From the NCBI GenBank assembly GCA_031553655.1, contig JAVBLG010000021.1:1-22001 (forward strand): a stretch of DNA of 22,001 bases. Direction: 5' to 3'. Positions 13,067 through 21,180 of this stretch are shown here, piece after piece. This DNA is from JAVBLG01 sp031553655. GTDB taxonomy: Bacteria; Desulfobacterota; Desulfovibrionia; Desulfovibrionales; Desulfovibrionaceae. The translations under genes and the position numbers were made by a program. The notes under the pieces were generated by a model that was not told where the DNA came from, did not search any database, and saw nothing but the letters and a program-made list of their open reading frames with translations. Position 1 is the first letter of the stretch. Every line of letters starts with the position of its first letter.

Positions 13067-14950
13067 ATGTCTGTTAAAGCCCGGCGCGCCGCCCTTCTTG
13101 GTTTTGACTGCGCCATTCCCAAGCGTCTTGAGGCCCTTATGAACGAGGGCGCTTTGCCCAATTTCAGCAAATTTATGAAATCGGGCAGCTACATGACCGA
13201 AGGCTACAACTTGCCCACGGTCACCCCGCCCTCATGGGCCACCATATGCACCGGGGCCTACCCACGCACCCACGGAGTGGAAGATTATTACTACTACGTG
13301 GAAGGCAGAAGCCTTGAGCACAAAAATACCGTGCAGGCCTTCGGTTCCAAAATCCTCACTGCCCAGACCATATGGGACCGTTGGGACAAAGAAGGCAAAA
13401 AGTGCGTTGTGGTCAACTACCCCATGTCGTGGCCCAGCAAGATGCAGCACGGGGTAATGGTCATGGGCGAGGGCATCTCCCCTGCGGAAACCCGCTGGAT
13501 GGAAGAAGGCAATGCCCACCGCGAGTTTCTGGCTTCGGAAGGAGTAATTTCCTCCGAATTTTACCCTATGGGCGTGCAGGCCGCTTTTGATAATGCCAAG
13601 GGCTGGAAAAATCTGCCCGACTGCGACGAAGCACTTTCTTTCACCGTGAACATGGCTTTCAAGGAAAGCATGGTTCCCCTGGCCCCTCAAGTGTGGCACG
13701 GCCTGTGCTGGGAAAGCGGCGACGACGGCTTTGACACCTTCGCTCTTTGCCCGGAAAAAGACTACGAAAAAGCTTTTTTTACCATAAAAAAAGGGCAATG
13801 GAGCGCTCCGGTAGTTCATGAGTTCAATTTGAAGGAAGGCGAGGCCGAAAAGGGCACTTTCCGTTGTAAGCTCATGCAGCTTTCCGACGACGCTGAAGAG
13901 TTCAAGCTGTACATCACCGGCATTGCCGGCCACCGCGGCTTTGTCAGTCCTCCCGAAGCAGCAGCCGCCATTGATTTTTCCAAGGACGTGGTTGCCAACG
14001 ACATAGGACTGGTGGGCTTTATCCACGGCATACTCGACATGGACAGCGTGGTCGAACTCACCCAGTTCCACTCCGACTGGCTGATCAATGTGGCCACAAG
14101 CCTGCTCAAGGCCAACCCCGATTGGGAACTCTTTTACATGCATTCCCATCCCATTGACTGGTTCTACCACGGTTGGCTGGGCGAAATGGACAGCAAGGAC
14201 GAGGCCGTGCGCAAGCGCGCCTATGATATGGAGCGCCTTATTTATCAGGTTGAAGACCGCATGCTTGGCAAGATGATGGAAGTTTTCGGCGACGAGACCT
14301 TGGTGTGCCTGTGCTCCGACCACGGGGCAACGCCCATCGGGCCCATTCTCAACACCGCCGACGCCCTGAAAAGCAAGGGGCTGTGCCATTACGAACCCAA
14401 GAAAAGCGACAATTACTGGGAAATATACGAGGCCACGGAAGGCTTCGACTATGTGCTTGACGTGACCAAATCTGTGGCCGTGCCTCAGCGCTATATGTTT
14501 GTTTACGTCAACCTCAAGGGCAAATACCCTGAAGGCATTGTGGAAGAGGCCGACTATGAAAAGGTGCGCGATCAAATTATCGACGCCCTGCTCGATTACA
14601 AGCATCCGGATACCGGCGAACGCCCGGTGCTGCTGGCTGTGCGCAAAGAAGACGCGCGGGTATTCGGCATGGGCGGAGCCCAGGCCGGAGACGTGGTCTA
14701 TGCCCTGAAGCCCGAGTATATGGCCGAGCACGGCTACGGCTTTCCCACCGGCGAGTCGGGCTGCGGCAGCCTCAAGAACATAATGTTGTTCCGAGGCCCC
14801 AACATCAAGAAAGATTTTGTATACAGCCGCCCGCGCTGGCTGGCCGATATCGTGCCCACCATCTGCTATGCCACGGGCAATCCGGTTCCGGACGATGTGG
14901 AAGGCAGCGTGATCTACCAGATCTTGGAAGATCCGAACCTGGTGAAATAA
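13067..14950 (+). CDS. Alkaline-phosphatase-superfamily hydrolase (type I phosphodiesterase/nucleotide pyrophosphatase-like)
   Basis: A 627-aa protein of the PF01663-like branch of the alkaline phosphatase superfamily. The seven expected active-site residues are visible: Asp14 (LLGFDC), nucleophile Thr53 (PTVTPPSWATICTG), Asp364 and His368 (HPIDWFYHGW), Asp418 and His419 (CSDHGA), and probably His555 (AEHGYGFPT). It should be a two-zinc hydrolase of phosphate or related esters. The formylglycine motif C/S-x-P-x-R of sulfatases is absent, so it is not a type I sulfatase. There is no signal peptide, and a cytoplasmic location is likely. The start has GAGGAG upstream. It heads a two-gene operon with its small paralogue (14993-15574). 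The substrate is unknown. Confidence 0.82.
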   Translation: MSVKARRAALLGFDCAIPKRLEALMNEGALPNFSKFMKSGSYMTEGYNLPTVTPPSWATICTGAYPRTHGVEDYYYYVEGRSLEHKNTVQAFGSKILTAQTIWDRWDKEGKKCVVVNYPMSWPSKMQHGVMVMGEGISPAETRWMEEGNAHREFLASEGVISSEFYPMGVQAAFDNAKGWKNLPDCDEALSFTVNMAFKESMVPLAPQVWHGLCWESGDDGFDTFALCPEKDYEKAFFTIKKGQWSAPVVHEFNLKEGEAEKGTFRCKLMQLSDDAEEFKLYITGIAGHRGFVSPPEAAAAIDFSKDVVANDIGLVGFIHGILDMDSVVELTQFHSDWLINVATSLLKANPDWELFYMHSHPIDWFYHGWLGEMDSKDEAVRKRAYDMERLIYQVEDRMLGKMMEVFGDETLVCLCSDHGATPIGPILNTADALKSKGLCHYEPKKSDNYWEIYEATEGFDYVLDVTKSVAVPQRYMFVYVNLKGKYPEGIVEEADYEKVRDQIIDALLDYKHPDTGERPVLLAVRKEDARVFGMGGAQAGDVVYALKPEYMAEHGYGFPTGESGCGSLKNIMLFRGPNIKKDFVYSRPRWLADIVPTICYATGNPVPDDVEGSVIYQILEDPNLVK

Positions 14951-14992
14951 CTTCACTATTAATATAAAAAAACAATATAGAAGGAAAGAATC

Positions 14993-15574
14993 ATGGCCGA
15001 CAAAAAAGCTGTCATTGTGCTGGCTCCCCAGGCGGAGCTCGCCGGAACCTCCGGCCCTGTGGGCAAATTGCTCAAGAAGGGCGCGCTCATTCCCAATTAC
15101 ACTCATGGCCAGGTGCTTGATGGCGCGGTATCCGCAGGCGACGTGCTTACTCTTGAGCCTTCAGCTATAGCCGAGGCCGTGGAAAAGGGAACCCCGCTCA
15201 TGGTGGTGGATTTGGGCGACGGCGGCAATGAAAAGCTTGAACAGGCTCTGGAAGCCGTGCTTGACGGCGTTGATCGCAGAACTGTAATCGCTGTGGCCGC
15301 CAAGAGCGCCATGGCCCTTTACGGCGCGGGCATCGACGCCAAGGTAGGCAAAGTGGAACGGGCCTGCAAGGCTGAAGATATTCTTCCCACTCTGGCCGCT
15401 GTGGGCGAATTTCCGCTCACCGGGCAGTGCACCGGAGCGGTAATATACCAAGCTCTGAAAAATCCCAATCCTAAACTTGAAGAAATAGCCAAGCTCAAAG
15501 AAGCCCTCACCCGCATGGAAGGCGCTCTGGCCCGCGATAACCGTGAGCCGTGGGACAAACATGACTGCGCGTAA
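14993..15574 (+). CDS. Small non-catalytic paralogue of the phosphodiesterase-like enzyme
   Basis: A 193-aa protein whose C-terminal half lines up with the end of the preceding enzyme: AEDILPTLAAVGEFPLTGQCTGAVIYQALKNPN against LADIVPTICYATGNPVPDDVEGSVIYQILEDPN, preceded by ALYGAGI against LFRGPNI. The N-terminal part has GALIPNY, like GALPNFS in the neighbour. The nucleophile region, the D-x-x-x-H block and the SDHG block are all missing; the matching segment reads IAVAAKSA. It therefore looks like a compact superfamily member stripped of its active site. It has its own ribosome-binding site (AAGGAAAG), a clean frame and a 43-nt gap from the enzyme gene, so it does not look like a decaying fragment. 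It may bind or regulate the enzyme; that is inference. Confidence 0.68.
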   Translation: MADKKAVIVLAPQAELAGTSGPVGKLLKKGALIPNYTHGQVLDGAVSAGDVLTLEPSAIAEAVEKGTPLMVVDLGDGGNEKLEQALEAVLDGVDRRTVIAVAAKSAMALYGAGIDAKVGKVERACKAEDILPTLAAVGEFPLTGQCTGAVIYQALKNPNPKLEEIAKLKEALTRMEGALARDNREPWDKHDCA

Positions 15575-15628
15575 AATATTTCGCGAATGAAGCATTAACT
15601 CTCGACAAGTAAAATAGAACATCCGCAA

Positions 15629-15685
15629 GGCCGGAACCGCATACATCCGGCCGTCAGGGACGGGGGCAACCCCGTCCCTGTTCAC
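15629..15685 (+). terminator. Tandem hairpin terminator after the phosphodiesterase operon
   Basis: Two hairpins in series: GGCCGGA/TCCGGCC (15629-15652), then an 11-bp stem CAGGGACGGGG/CCCCGTCCCTG with GCAA tetraloop (15655-15680), followed by a short T-rich stretch. Confidence 0.8.
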
Positions 15686-15699
15686 GTTTTAGACACTGT

Positions 15700-15985
15700 C
15701 GCATTATGGCTACCAGGGCTGACGCATCTTCTTTTGCATACTAACAAAATCATCCGTTTAAGGTGATTAATCGCAGCGCTTGCGCGATTTGAGTACGGCG
15801 CCGCTACGCTCCGCCTAGTTACGAATGCTAGCGCAAGAGATTCGGGCCGTCCTGGCCCTCACCCTTCGGGCGTTGCCTTCGGCAACGTCCAATTCCGCCA
15901 TCCTGCGGACTTGAGCGAGCACTTGCTGATGCAAGTGCCTCGGGCCTCCGCGCTGAGGCGCGTCAGCCCTGTTATGGCTACGCTG
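15700..15985. repeat. Hairpin-rich intergenic element bounded by an inverted repeat
   Basis: AGGGCTGACGC near 15715 and its exact complement GCGTCAGCCCT near 15961 bracket about 235 bp of nested palindromes, including GTTGCC-TTC-GGCAAC (about 15874-15890) and GCACTTGC-TGAT-GCAAGTGC (about 15917-15938). ATGGCTAC occurs just outside or at both borders. No supported gene lies within; the only frame is a low-complexity shadow. It may be a non-autonomous mobile element, a REP-like cluster or a structured RNA. Confidence 0.5.
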
Positions 15986-15990
15986 TGTTC

Positions 15991-16018
15991 TTGACAATAT
16001 CGAACAACCCGATATCCT
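15991..16018 (+). promoter_or_regulatory. Promoter and operator-like palindrome of the hybrid kinase gene
   Basis: TTGACA (15991-15996) and TATCCT (16013-16018) are spaced by 16 nt. A perfect inverted repeat, ATATCG-N7-CGATAT (15997-16015), fills the spacer, a position suited to a repressor. A further 7-bp palindrome, ATGGTCT-C-AGACCAT (16087-16101), directly abuts the ribosome-binding site. Confidence 0.45.
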
Positions 16019-16114
16019 TTCAAAAAAAGCCCTTCGTGTCAGCTATTTCCCTGTTTAAGCGTATTTGACTCCAATGCTGACCCCTCATGGTCTCAGACCA
16101 TAAAGGAAATTTTG

Positions 16115-18547
16115 ATGAATGGAAATGAGCGATACCCTGTCGGCGCGGACGAACTCAACAGCGCACTGGCCAAAATCACTAAAACTCCGGCCCTGACCGC
16201 GGGCATTTTGCAAGACGCCACAGGAGTTATCGCGAAAGAGGGCTGTCTGGCTCTGAAAACCAGCCGAGTGGGCATCTGGCGGGTGAACAAGGAGAAGCAG
16301 CAACTGGAAAGCATAACCAGTTTCGACTCCTCCGACGGCAGCCACAGCGTGCAGGAAGATTTTCCTTTCAGCGAACGGCAATATTACATAGACCTGCTCA
16401 GCACCGAGCGTCTGCTCATCATCAATGATGCTTCAACGGACACGATTCTGCCGAATTTGCGTGAAACTTACGGCCCGGATCTCACTGCGCTACTGGACGC
16501 GCCCATTCGGGTGGGTGGCGAACTGGTGGGGGTGGTATGCATTGAGCAATTTCACAATGTGCGTCATTGGAGTCTGGCCGAACAGAATTTTGCCAGTTCT
16601 CTGGCCGATTTCACCTCTTTGGCCCTTGAGTCTTCCGAACGTTATCACGCTATGCAGGAGCTGGCCCTCAGCAAGCGGCGTACGGAAACACTCATGTCCA
16701 ACCTGCCGGGCATGGTCTATCAATGTCTCAATGACCCGCCCAACTTTACCTTTACTTTTGTAAGCGAGGGGTGCCTGCCGCTCACCGGATACGGCCCTGA
16801 AGAGCTGATGTACAATAATGCTCTGAAGTTTTTTGACATGATCCACCCGGATGATGCTGGGGCGCTCGAAGAGATCAACAAGGTTACGTTGTCTGTGGGC
16901 CTTCCGTTGGAAACCACCTTTCGCCTGGTTATGAAAGACGGCAGCACAAAATGGATATGGGAACGCAGCCGTGTGGTGGAAAGCAAGCCGGACGGAACCC
17001 CCCATCTTCTGGAAGGTTTTTATACGGACATCACCGAGCAACGTCGTCTGGAGGCAGCCGAACTGGCCAATCGCGCCAAAAGCGAATTTCTGGCCAATAT
17101 GAGCCATGAAATACGCACTCCCCTCAACGCCATTCTGGGCATGACCGAAATGGCCCTGAAGCAAACCCCTCCGGAAAGCACTCTGGAATGCTTGCGTAAT
17201 ATCAAGTCGGCGGGCAATTCCTTGTTGACCATTATCAACGATATTCTTGACTTTTCCAAAATCGAGGCTCGGGCTCTGGAAATTTCGCCCGAACCATATG
17301 ATGTGACCTCATTGCTTAACGACGTGGTAACCATGATCAATGTGCGCATAGGGGACAAACCCATAGATTTGATCGTGGAAGACAGCCCCTTGCTTCCACG
17401 CCAGCTGGTGGGTGATGCCACCAGATTAAAACAGATTATGATCAACTTGTTGAATAATGCGGTAAAATTTACACGTTCAGGGCATGTGATGTTGCGGGTT
17501 GACGCAGTGCCGGCCACCGGAGGTAATATTGTGCTCAAGGCCTCGGTGGAGGATACCGGTATCGGTATAAAGCGCGAAGATATAGCTTCGCTTTTTCAGA
17601 CTTTTTCCCAAGTGGACACCAAAAAGAACCGCAATATGGAAGGCACGGGCCTGGGCCTAGCCATCACCCGCAACCTGTTGGAGCTCATGGGCGGCACCAT
17701 TAATGTGGAGAGCGAATACGGCAAAGGTTCCTGCTTTTCTTTTGAGCTTGCGCAGGGTGTGGCCGACCCGGAGCCCATTGTGGGGCCGAATCGCCACACC
17801 GGCAAGCGGGCGGCCGTGTGCCTGGATTATGCCCCCAAAGCACAAAGTCTGGCGCGCAAGCTCGCCGACATGGGCATTCAAGCTGATCTGCCGGATGAAT
17901 CATCTTCATTATCCGGATATACGCATGTGTTTTTTGATTACCACAAATATGATCGGATCACTGGCCTGCTAGACTCTTCAAGCCGCATGATCGGCCTCTC
18001 GCGCAGCTATATGGATGACCGTGATTTGCCGGGCGGCGCGGTTACGGTATATGCCCCTCTTACCTCTTTTGTGGTTCACCGCCTTGTGGGCAGCGATGAC
18101 GGCGGGAGCGGACGCGCCGAACCACTGGACGAACAGGCCGATCTGGTTACCGTTAACGCCAAAATGCTTATTGTGGACGACAATGATATAAATCTCATCA
18201 TAGCCGAGAACATGCTGCAAGCCTATGAGGTTTCCGTGGACACGGCTCTGTCCGGCGCTGAAGCTTTGCAAATGATAAAGCAAAACGATTACGACATTAT
18301 TTTAATGGACCATATGATGCCGGAAATGGATGGAGTGGAGGCAACTGAATATATCCGCAATCTGCCCGAAGAGAAATATCGTAATTTGCCCATAGTGGCG
18401 CTAACGGCCAATGCCGTGGGCGACGCGAAGTCTATGTTTTTACAAAGCGGCATGAACGATTTTCTTGCCAAACCTATGGAAATAAAAGAAATAGAACGAG
18501 TTTTGCGCACATGGCTCCCTGTGGGCAAATGCCGGGACGCGACGTAA
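16115..18547 (+). CDS. Soluble GAF-PAS hybrid histidine kinase with a pseudo-receiver and a receiver
   Basis: An 810-aa protein without membrane segments. Domains in order: GAF (about 20-170), PAS with PAC (about 190-310, LPGMVYQC to GFYTDITEQ), HisKA with the phospho-accepting His331 (MSHEIRTPLN), HATPase (DATRLKQIMINLLNNAVKF, DTGIGI, GTGLGLAI), a degenerate receiver-like region (about 564-660) with no DD/D/K set, and a true C-terminal receiver with Asp732 (ILMDHMMPEMDG) and Lys786 (LAKP). It has no output domain, so it must pass phosphate to another protein; no partner is encoded here. ATG 16115 follows AAGGAA; a TTG one codon earlier is possible. It converges with the BMC operon. Its PAS resembles that of the sigma54 activator. 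Confidence 0.9.
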   Translation: MNGNERYPVGADELNSALAKITKTPALTAGILQDATGVIAKEGCLALKTSRVGIWRVNKEKQQLESITSFDSSDGSHSVQEDFPFSERQYYIDLLSTERLLIINDASTDTILPNLRETYGPDLTALLDAPIRVGGELVGVVCIEQFHNVRHWSLAEQNFASSLADFTSLALESSERYHAMQELALSKRRTETLMSNLPGMVYQCLNDPPNFTFTFVSEGCLPLTGYGPEELMYNNALKFFDMIHPDDAGALEEINKVTLSVGLPLETTFRLVMKDGSTKWIWERSRVVESKPDGTPHLLEGFYTDITEQRRLEAAELANRAKSEFLANMSHEIRTPLNAILGMTEMALKQTPPESTLECLRNIKSAGNSLLTIINDILDFSKIEARALEISPEPYDVTSLLNDVVTMINVRIGDKPIDLIVEDSPLLPRQLVGDATRLKQIMINLLNNAVKFTRSGHVMLRVDAVPATGGNIVLKASVEDTGIGIKREDIASLFQTFSQVDTKKNRNMEGTGLGLAITRNLLELMGGTINVESEYGKGSCFSFELAQGVADPEPIVGPNRHTGKRAAVCLDYAPKAQSLARKLADMGIQADLPDESSSLSGYTHVFFDYHKYDRITGLLDSSSRMIGLSRSYMDDRDLPGGAVTVYAPLTSFVVHRLVGSDDGGSGRAEPLDEQADLVTVNAKMLIVDDNDINLIIAENMLQAYEVSVDTALSGAEALQMIKQNDYDIILMDHMMPEMDGVEATEYIRNLPEEKYRNLPIVALTANAVGDAKSMFLQSGMNDFLAKPMEIKEIERVLRTWLPVGKCRDAT

Positions 18548-18551
18548 AGTA

Positions 18552-18599
18552 CTTTGTTTTCTGGTCAGAGCAGCTCGCGGGGAAATGCTCCAGACAAAG
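18552..18599. terminator. Hairpin between convergent kinase and BMC transcripts
   Basis: CTTTGT..CTGG..GAGCA pairs with TGCTC..CAGA..CAAAG in an interrupted stem that fills the gap between the two stop codons. There is no strong U-run, so termination is less certain. Confidence 0.45.
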
Positions 18600-18603
18600 C
18601 CGT

Positions 18604-18963
18604 TTACGACTTGGTCAGCTCCACGGAATCATAATGCAGCACCTCGCCGAAGTAGGCGATTATACCCTGTACGGCGGCCTCCACACTGGCCACGTCGCCC
18701 AATAGCGACAGCGACCCCCGGCCCAGATCCAGAACGCCTATGTCCACCTGGGCCACTTTGGTGGCGATGTCGGCCGCTATAATCACCCCTTCGCCGGGTG
18801 TGATGGTCATAATGCCTATGGCGCCGCCTCTTTCCTGGGGCAGATCAAGCTTGGCCAAAAGGTCGCGGTGAGGTCCGGTTATGATATGGGCCAAGGTAAC
18901 CTGTTTGCCCGGAACATATTCCTGGATTACGCGCAATTTGGGTTCGGAGGTATTTTGGCTCAA
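18604..18963 (-). CDS. BMC shell protein, PduU/EutS type (permuted hexamer)
   Basis: A 119-aa shell protein. IQEYVPGKQVTLAHIITGP followed by AIGIMTITPGEGVIIAADIATK and GSLSLLGDVASVEAAVQGII is the circularly permuted BMC domain of PduU and EutS, which form hexamers capped by a small beta-barrel on one face. The start codon appears to be TTG (complement of 18961-18963), 6 nt after AGGAG; no ATG is available at the right place, so translation may be kept low, in line with a minor shell component. It is the last gene of the visible BMC operon, 50 nt after the PduT-like gene. Confidence 0.92.
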   Translation of the reverse strand: MSQNTSEPKLRVIQEYVPGKQVTLAHIITGPHRDLLAKLDLPQERGGAIGIMTITPGEGVIIAADIATKVAQVDIGVLDLGRGSLSLLGDVASVEAAVQGIIAYFGEVLHYDSVELTKS

Positions 18964-19013
18964 AACAAACTCCTTTCACTTCCGGCAAAGTATGAAATAT
19001 TGCGCCATATGCG

Positions 19014-19565
19014 TCACCACAATTTGGCTTTCAGGTCTTCGCTGGGCGAGGGGATCACCACGTGGCTCAGAACCGGCCCGGACTCGCCCACCCCGGCCAC
19101 TCCGGCCTGAACAGCGGCCTGCACCGAGCTTACATCGCCGGTCATTACCACAAAGGCCTTTCCGGCCAAACCGGCCGCAAAGCGTATTTCCAGAAGATCC
19201 ACCTGCGCGGCCTTGGCCGAAGCGTCGGCGGCCAGAATGCAGGAGGCGCTGGTACAGGTTTCGATTACCCCCAGGGCGTTGATGGCTGGCGCTGGAGAAA
19301 TTCCATTCAGGGCCGGAACAACGTCTTCGTGAATGCTCGGAATGACGAACCAGTCCACAATCATAGAGCCCCCGACCGCCCGGCCTTTGTCCACCGAGCT
19401 GGTCACCGCCCCGGTGTCTCCGGCCACAACGGCCAGATAGCGGCCCGGACAGGTGGGACGCGCCAGCACAAGCTCCACTTCCGCAACCTTTACCATTTCA
19501 TCCGCAACCCACATGCCAATAGCTATGCTGTTGAGCTCCACGCAGCCTATAGTGCGTAATTTCAT
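19014..19565 (-). CDS. BMC shell protein, PduT type (tandem-domain trimer with Cys for a [4Fe-4S] cluster)
   Basis: A 183-aa protein with two fused BMC domains (about 1-90 and 95-183), matching PduT in length and sequence order: TIGCVELNSIAIGMWVADEM, then ARPTCPGRYLAVVAGD, then GVIETCTSASCILAADA and VIPSPSEDL. The CPG cysteine (residue 39 or 40, depending on start) corresponds to PduT Cys38, which binds a [4Fe-4S] cluster at the centre of the trimer pore. Trimers of this type are thought to pass electrons or clusters across the shell. The ATG at 19565 follows AAGAGG; a GTG one codon earlier is possible. It directly follows the PduS-like gene, its usual redox partner. Confidence 0.93.
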   Translation of the reverse strand: MKLRTIGCVELNSIAIGMWVADEMVKVAEVELVLARPTCPGRYLAVVAGDTGAVTSSVDKGRAVGGSMIVDWFVIPSIHEDVVPALNGISPAPAINALGVIETCTSASCILAADASAKAAQVDLLEIRFAAGLAGKAFVVMTGDVSSVQAAVQAGVAGVGESGPVLSHVVIPSPSEDLKAKLW

Positions 19566-19644
19566 CACAATATACCTCTTATAATAACTCAGGGCAAACG
19601 CATATAAACTTACATATCAACAAAGTCATCAGGTTCAAGGCGCG

Positions 19645-21027
19645 TCAACCCCGTATAACAACCATGCCGTCCGCAATCGCTTCCACAATGCCGTCAATGG
19701 AAGCATGCACTCTGGCCCCCATGGCTTTTTCAGGAATTTCGCCCAACAGATCTCCCGTTTTCACCTGGTCGCCGGGAGCAACCACGCATACGGCGGCCGC
19801 CCCGATATGCTGGCGGAGGGGAATTTTTACCAGCGAAGCGCCGATTTCACCAAGACAATCCGGATGCCCGTCATAAGCGGCCAGCCCCAAGCGCTGTACC
19901 AGACGTTTGGTGGGAATATGGCGTTCCGCGACATAAGTCGGACGTGAAGGGATGTGTTCCTGCCTTGATTCCCAACGAATGCCTTTGCTCAGCAGCACCT
20001 TTTTAATCTGGGCGTTGACCTCCCTGGGGGAAATTCCCATGGGGCAGGCAAATTTTTCGCAAACCCCGCATTCGGAGCAAAGCAAAGCCTCTCTGGCTAT
20101 TGCGCTCGACTCCATCCGGGATTCAAAAGTAGAGTCCACACCGCCAGTCCCGGAAAATCCGGATGTGGTTCCGACAGCCAACGCAAGGCCGCGCATCAAT
20201 TTGTGTGGGTGTATGGAATGGCCCAAAATGTTTCTGGGGCATAAATCCGTACACATTGAGCACTGGCAGCATATCGTCGAGGCAATACGCCGTATTCGGG
20301 CCTGATCCATAATTTTGGCGGACACTACGGGGTGATTTTCAGGCAACACAAGCAACCCGCTGGTGGTTTTGCTCACCGGCTGATCAATATTCGGCAACAC
20401 CCGGCCCATCATCGGTCCTCCGTCGATCACCCTGAAACCGGCAATGGACGCTCCTCCGGCAAAATTCAACACGTCGGATACCGGAATGCCCACCGGGGCC
20501 TTTACAATGCCGGGACGCCTTACCTCGCCGCCGACAGTCAGCCAGCGATGGGTAACTGGTTTACCTTCCATGGCCAGATCCACGTTTAGCAGCGTTTCCA
20601 CATTGCTCACCACGGCCCCTACCTGCAAAGGAATGCCACGCTCGGGAACAGTGCGCCCCAAAACTTCGCGCACCAGCACCTGCTCATCTCCGGCCGGGTA
20701 AAAATCGGCCAACTCAAAGGCTTCCAGGCGCGGGTCTTCATCTGTAGCCTGCTTTACCGAAGCCATGGCCGCCTTATGCTTGCCCTTGAGGCAAATAATC
20801 CCCCTGGAAGCCCCGGTGCAGTCCATGAGGGTTTTCAGCCCGCGCGCTATGCCGTCGATATGTGTTTCCATAAGATATGGATCACTCATAAGCAAAGGCT
20901 CGCACGAGGCTCCGTTCACAAGCACCGTATCCACCGAGGCATCGGCCTTGATATGTGAGGGCAGGCCCGCGCCGCCCGCGCCAACCACGCCGGCTTCCTT
21001 AATTTTCTTTATAATCAGCTCTTTCAT
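19645..21027 (-). CDS. PduS-like flavin and Fe-S NADH dehydrogenase of the microcompartment
   Basis: A 460-aa RnfC-like protein of the PduS family. The N-terminal nucleotide/FMN region has GVVGAGGAGLPSHIK. A middle SLBB-like part contains GGEVRRPGIVKAPVGIPV. Two [4Fe-4S] motifs follow: C253-x2-C256-x2-C259-x3-C263-P and C317-x2-C320-x2-C323-x4-C328-P. The C-terminal part ends with VVAPGDQVKTGDLLGEIPE, a barrel-sandwich segment. PduS oxidises NADH and reduces cobalamin in Pdu compartments; in glycyl-radical compartments it is thought to work with PduT in cofactor recycling or radical-enzyme activation. The ribosome-binding site is weak and a 153-bp gap separates it from the BMC-H gene. Confidence 0.93.
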   Translation of the reverse strand: MKELIIKKIKEAGVVGAGGAGLPSHIKADASVDTVLVNGASCEPLLMSDPYLMETHIDGIARGLKTLMDCTGASRGIICLKGKHKAAMASVKQATDEDPRLEAFELADFYPAGDEQVLVREVLGRTVPERGIPLQVGAVVSNVETLLNVDLAMEGKPVTHRWLTVGGEVRRPGIVKAPVGIPVSDVLNFAGGASIAGFRVIDGGPMMGRVLPNIDQPVSKTTSGLLVLPENHPVVSAKIMDQARIRRIASTICCQCSMCTDLCPRNILGHSIHPHKLMRGLALAVGTTSGFSGTGGVDSTFESRMESSAIAREALLCSECGVCEKFACPMGISPREVNAQIKKVLLSKGIRWESRQEHIPSRPTYVAERHIPTKRLVQRLGLAAYDGHPDCLGEIGASLVKIPLRQHIGAAAVCVVAPGDQVKTGDLLGEIPEKAMGARVHASIDGIVEAIADGMVVIRG

Positions 21028-21180
21028 AGGCCTATCTCTGTCCTGCCGCCCCTTGAATCCCCCCGCAAATCGCCTTATAAGAGCACGAGGTTAAGGGCGG
21101 GCAGTCCGGCGTTGATTGCATGATACCATATTTGCTTTTGAAATTATCCATTGCCTCAAGACGTCTATTGCGGATGGTGC

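Noticed and set aside
14720..14790. Loss of the last zinc-binding histidine in the large hydrolase
   Set aside because: The usual G-H-G block is not obvious in TGESGCGS, but His555 in AEHGYGFPT just before it can fill the role, so a missing ligand is not supported.
13067..14950. Type I (formylglycine) sulfatase identity for the large hydrolase
   Set aside because: No C/S-x-P-x-R motif; the nucleophile block is TVTPPSW, as in phosphodiesterases of the superfamily.
13232..15106. Long antisense open frame opposite the phosphodiesterase-like gene (624 codons)
   Set aside because: It mirrors the codon bias of the real plus-strand gene, is rich in His, Val and Phe without domain motifs, and overlaps two well-supported genes.
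15815..15997. Small minus-strand frame in the hairpin-rich element
   Set aside because: Composition follows the palindromes (Arg and Ala rich) and there is no ribosome-binding site or known motif.
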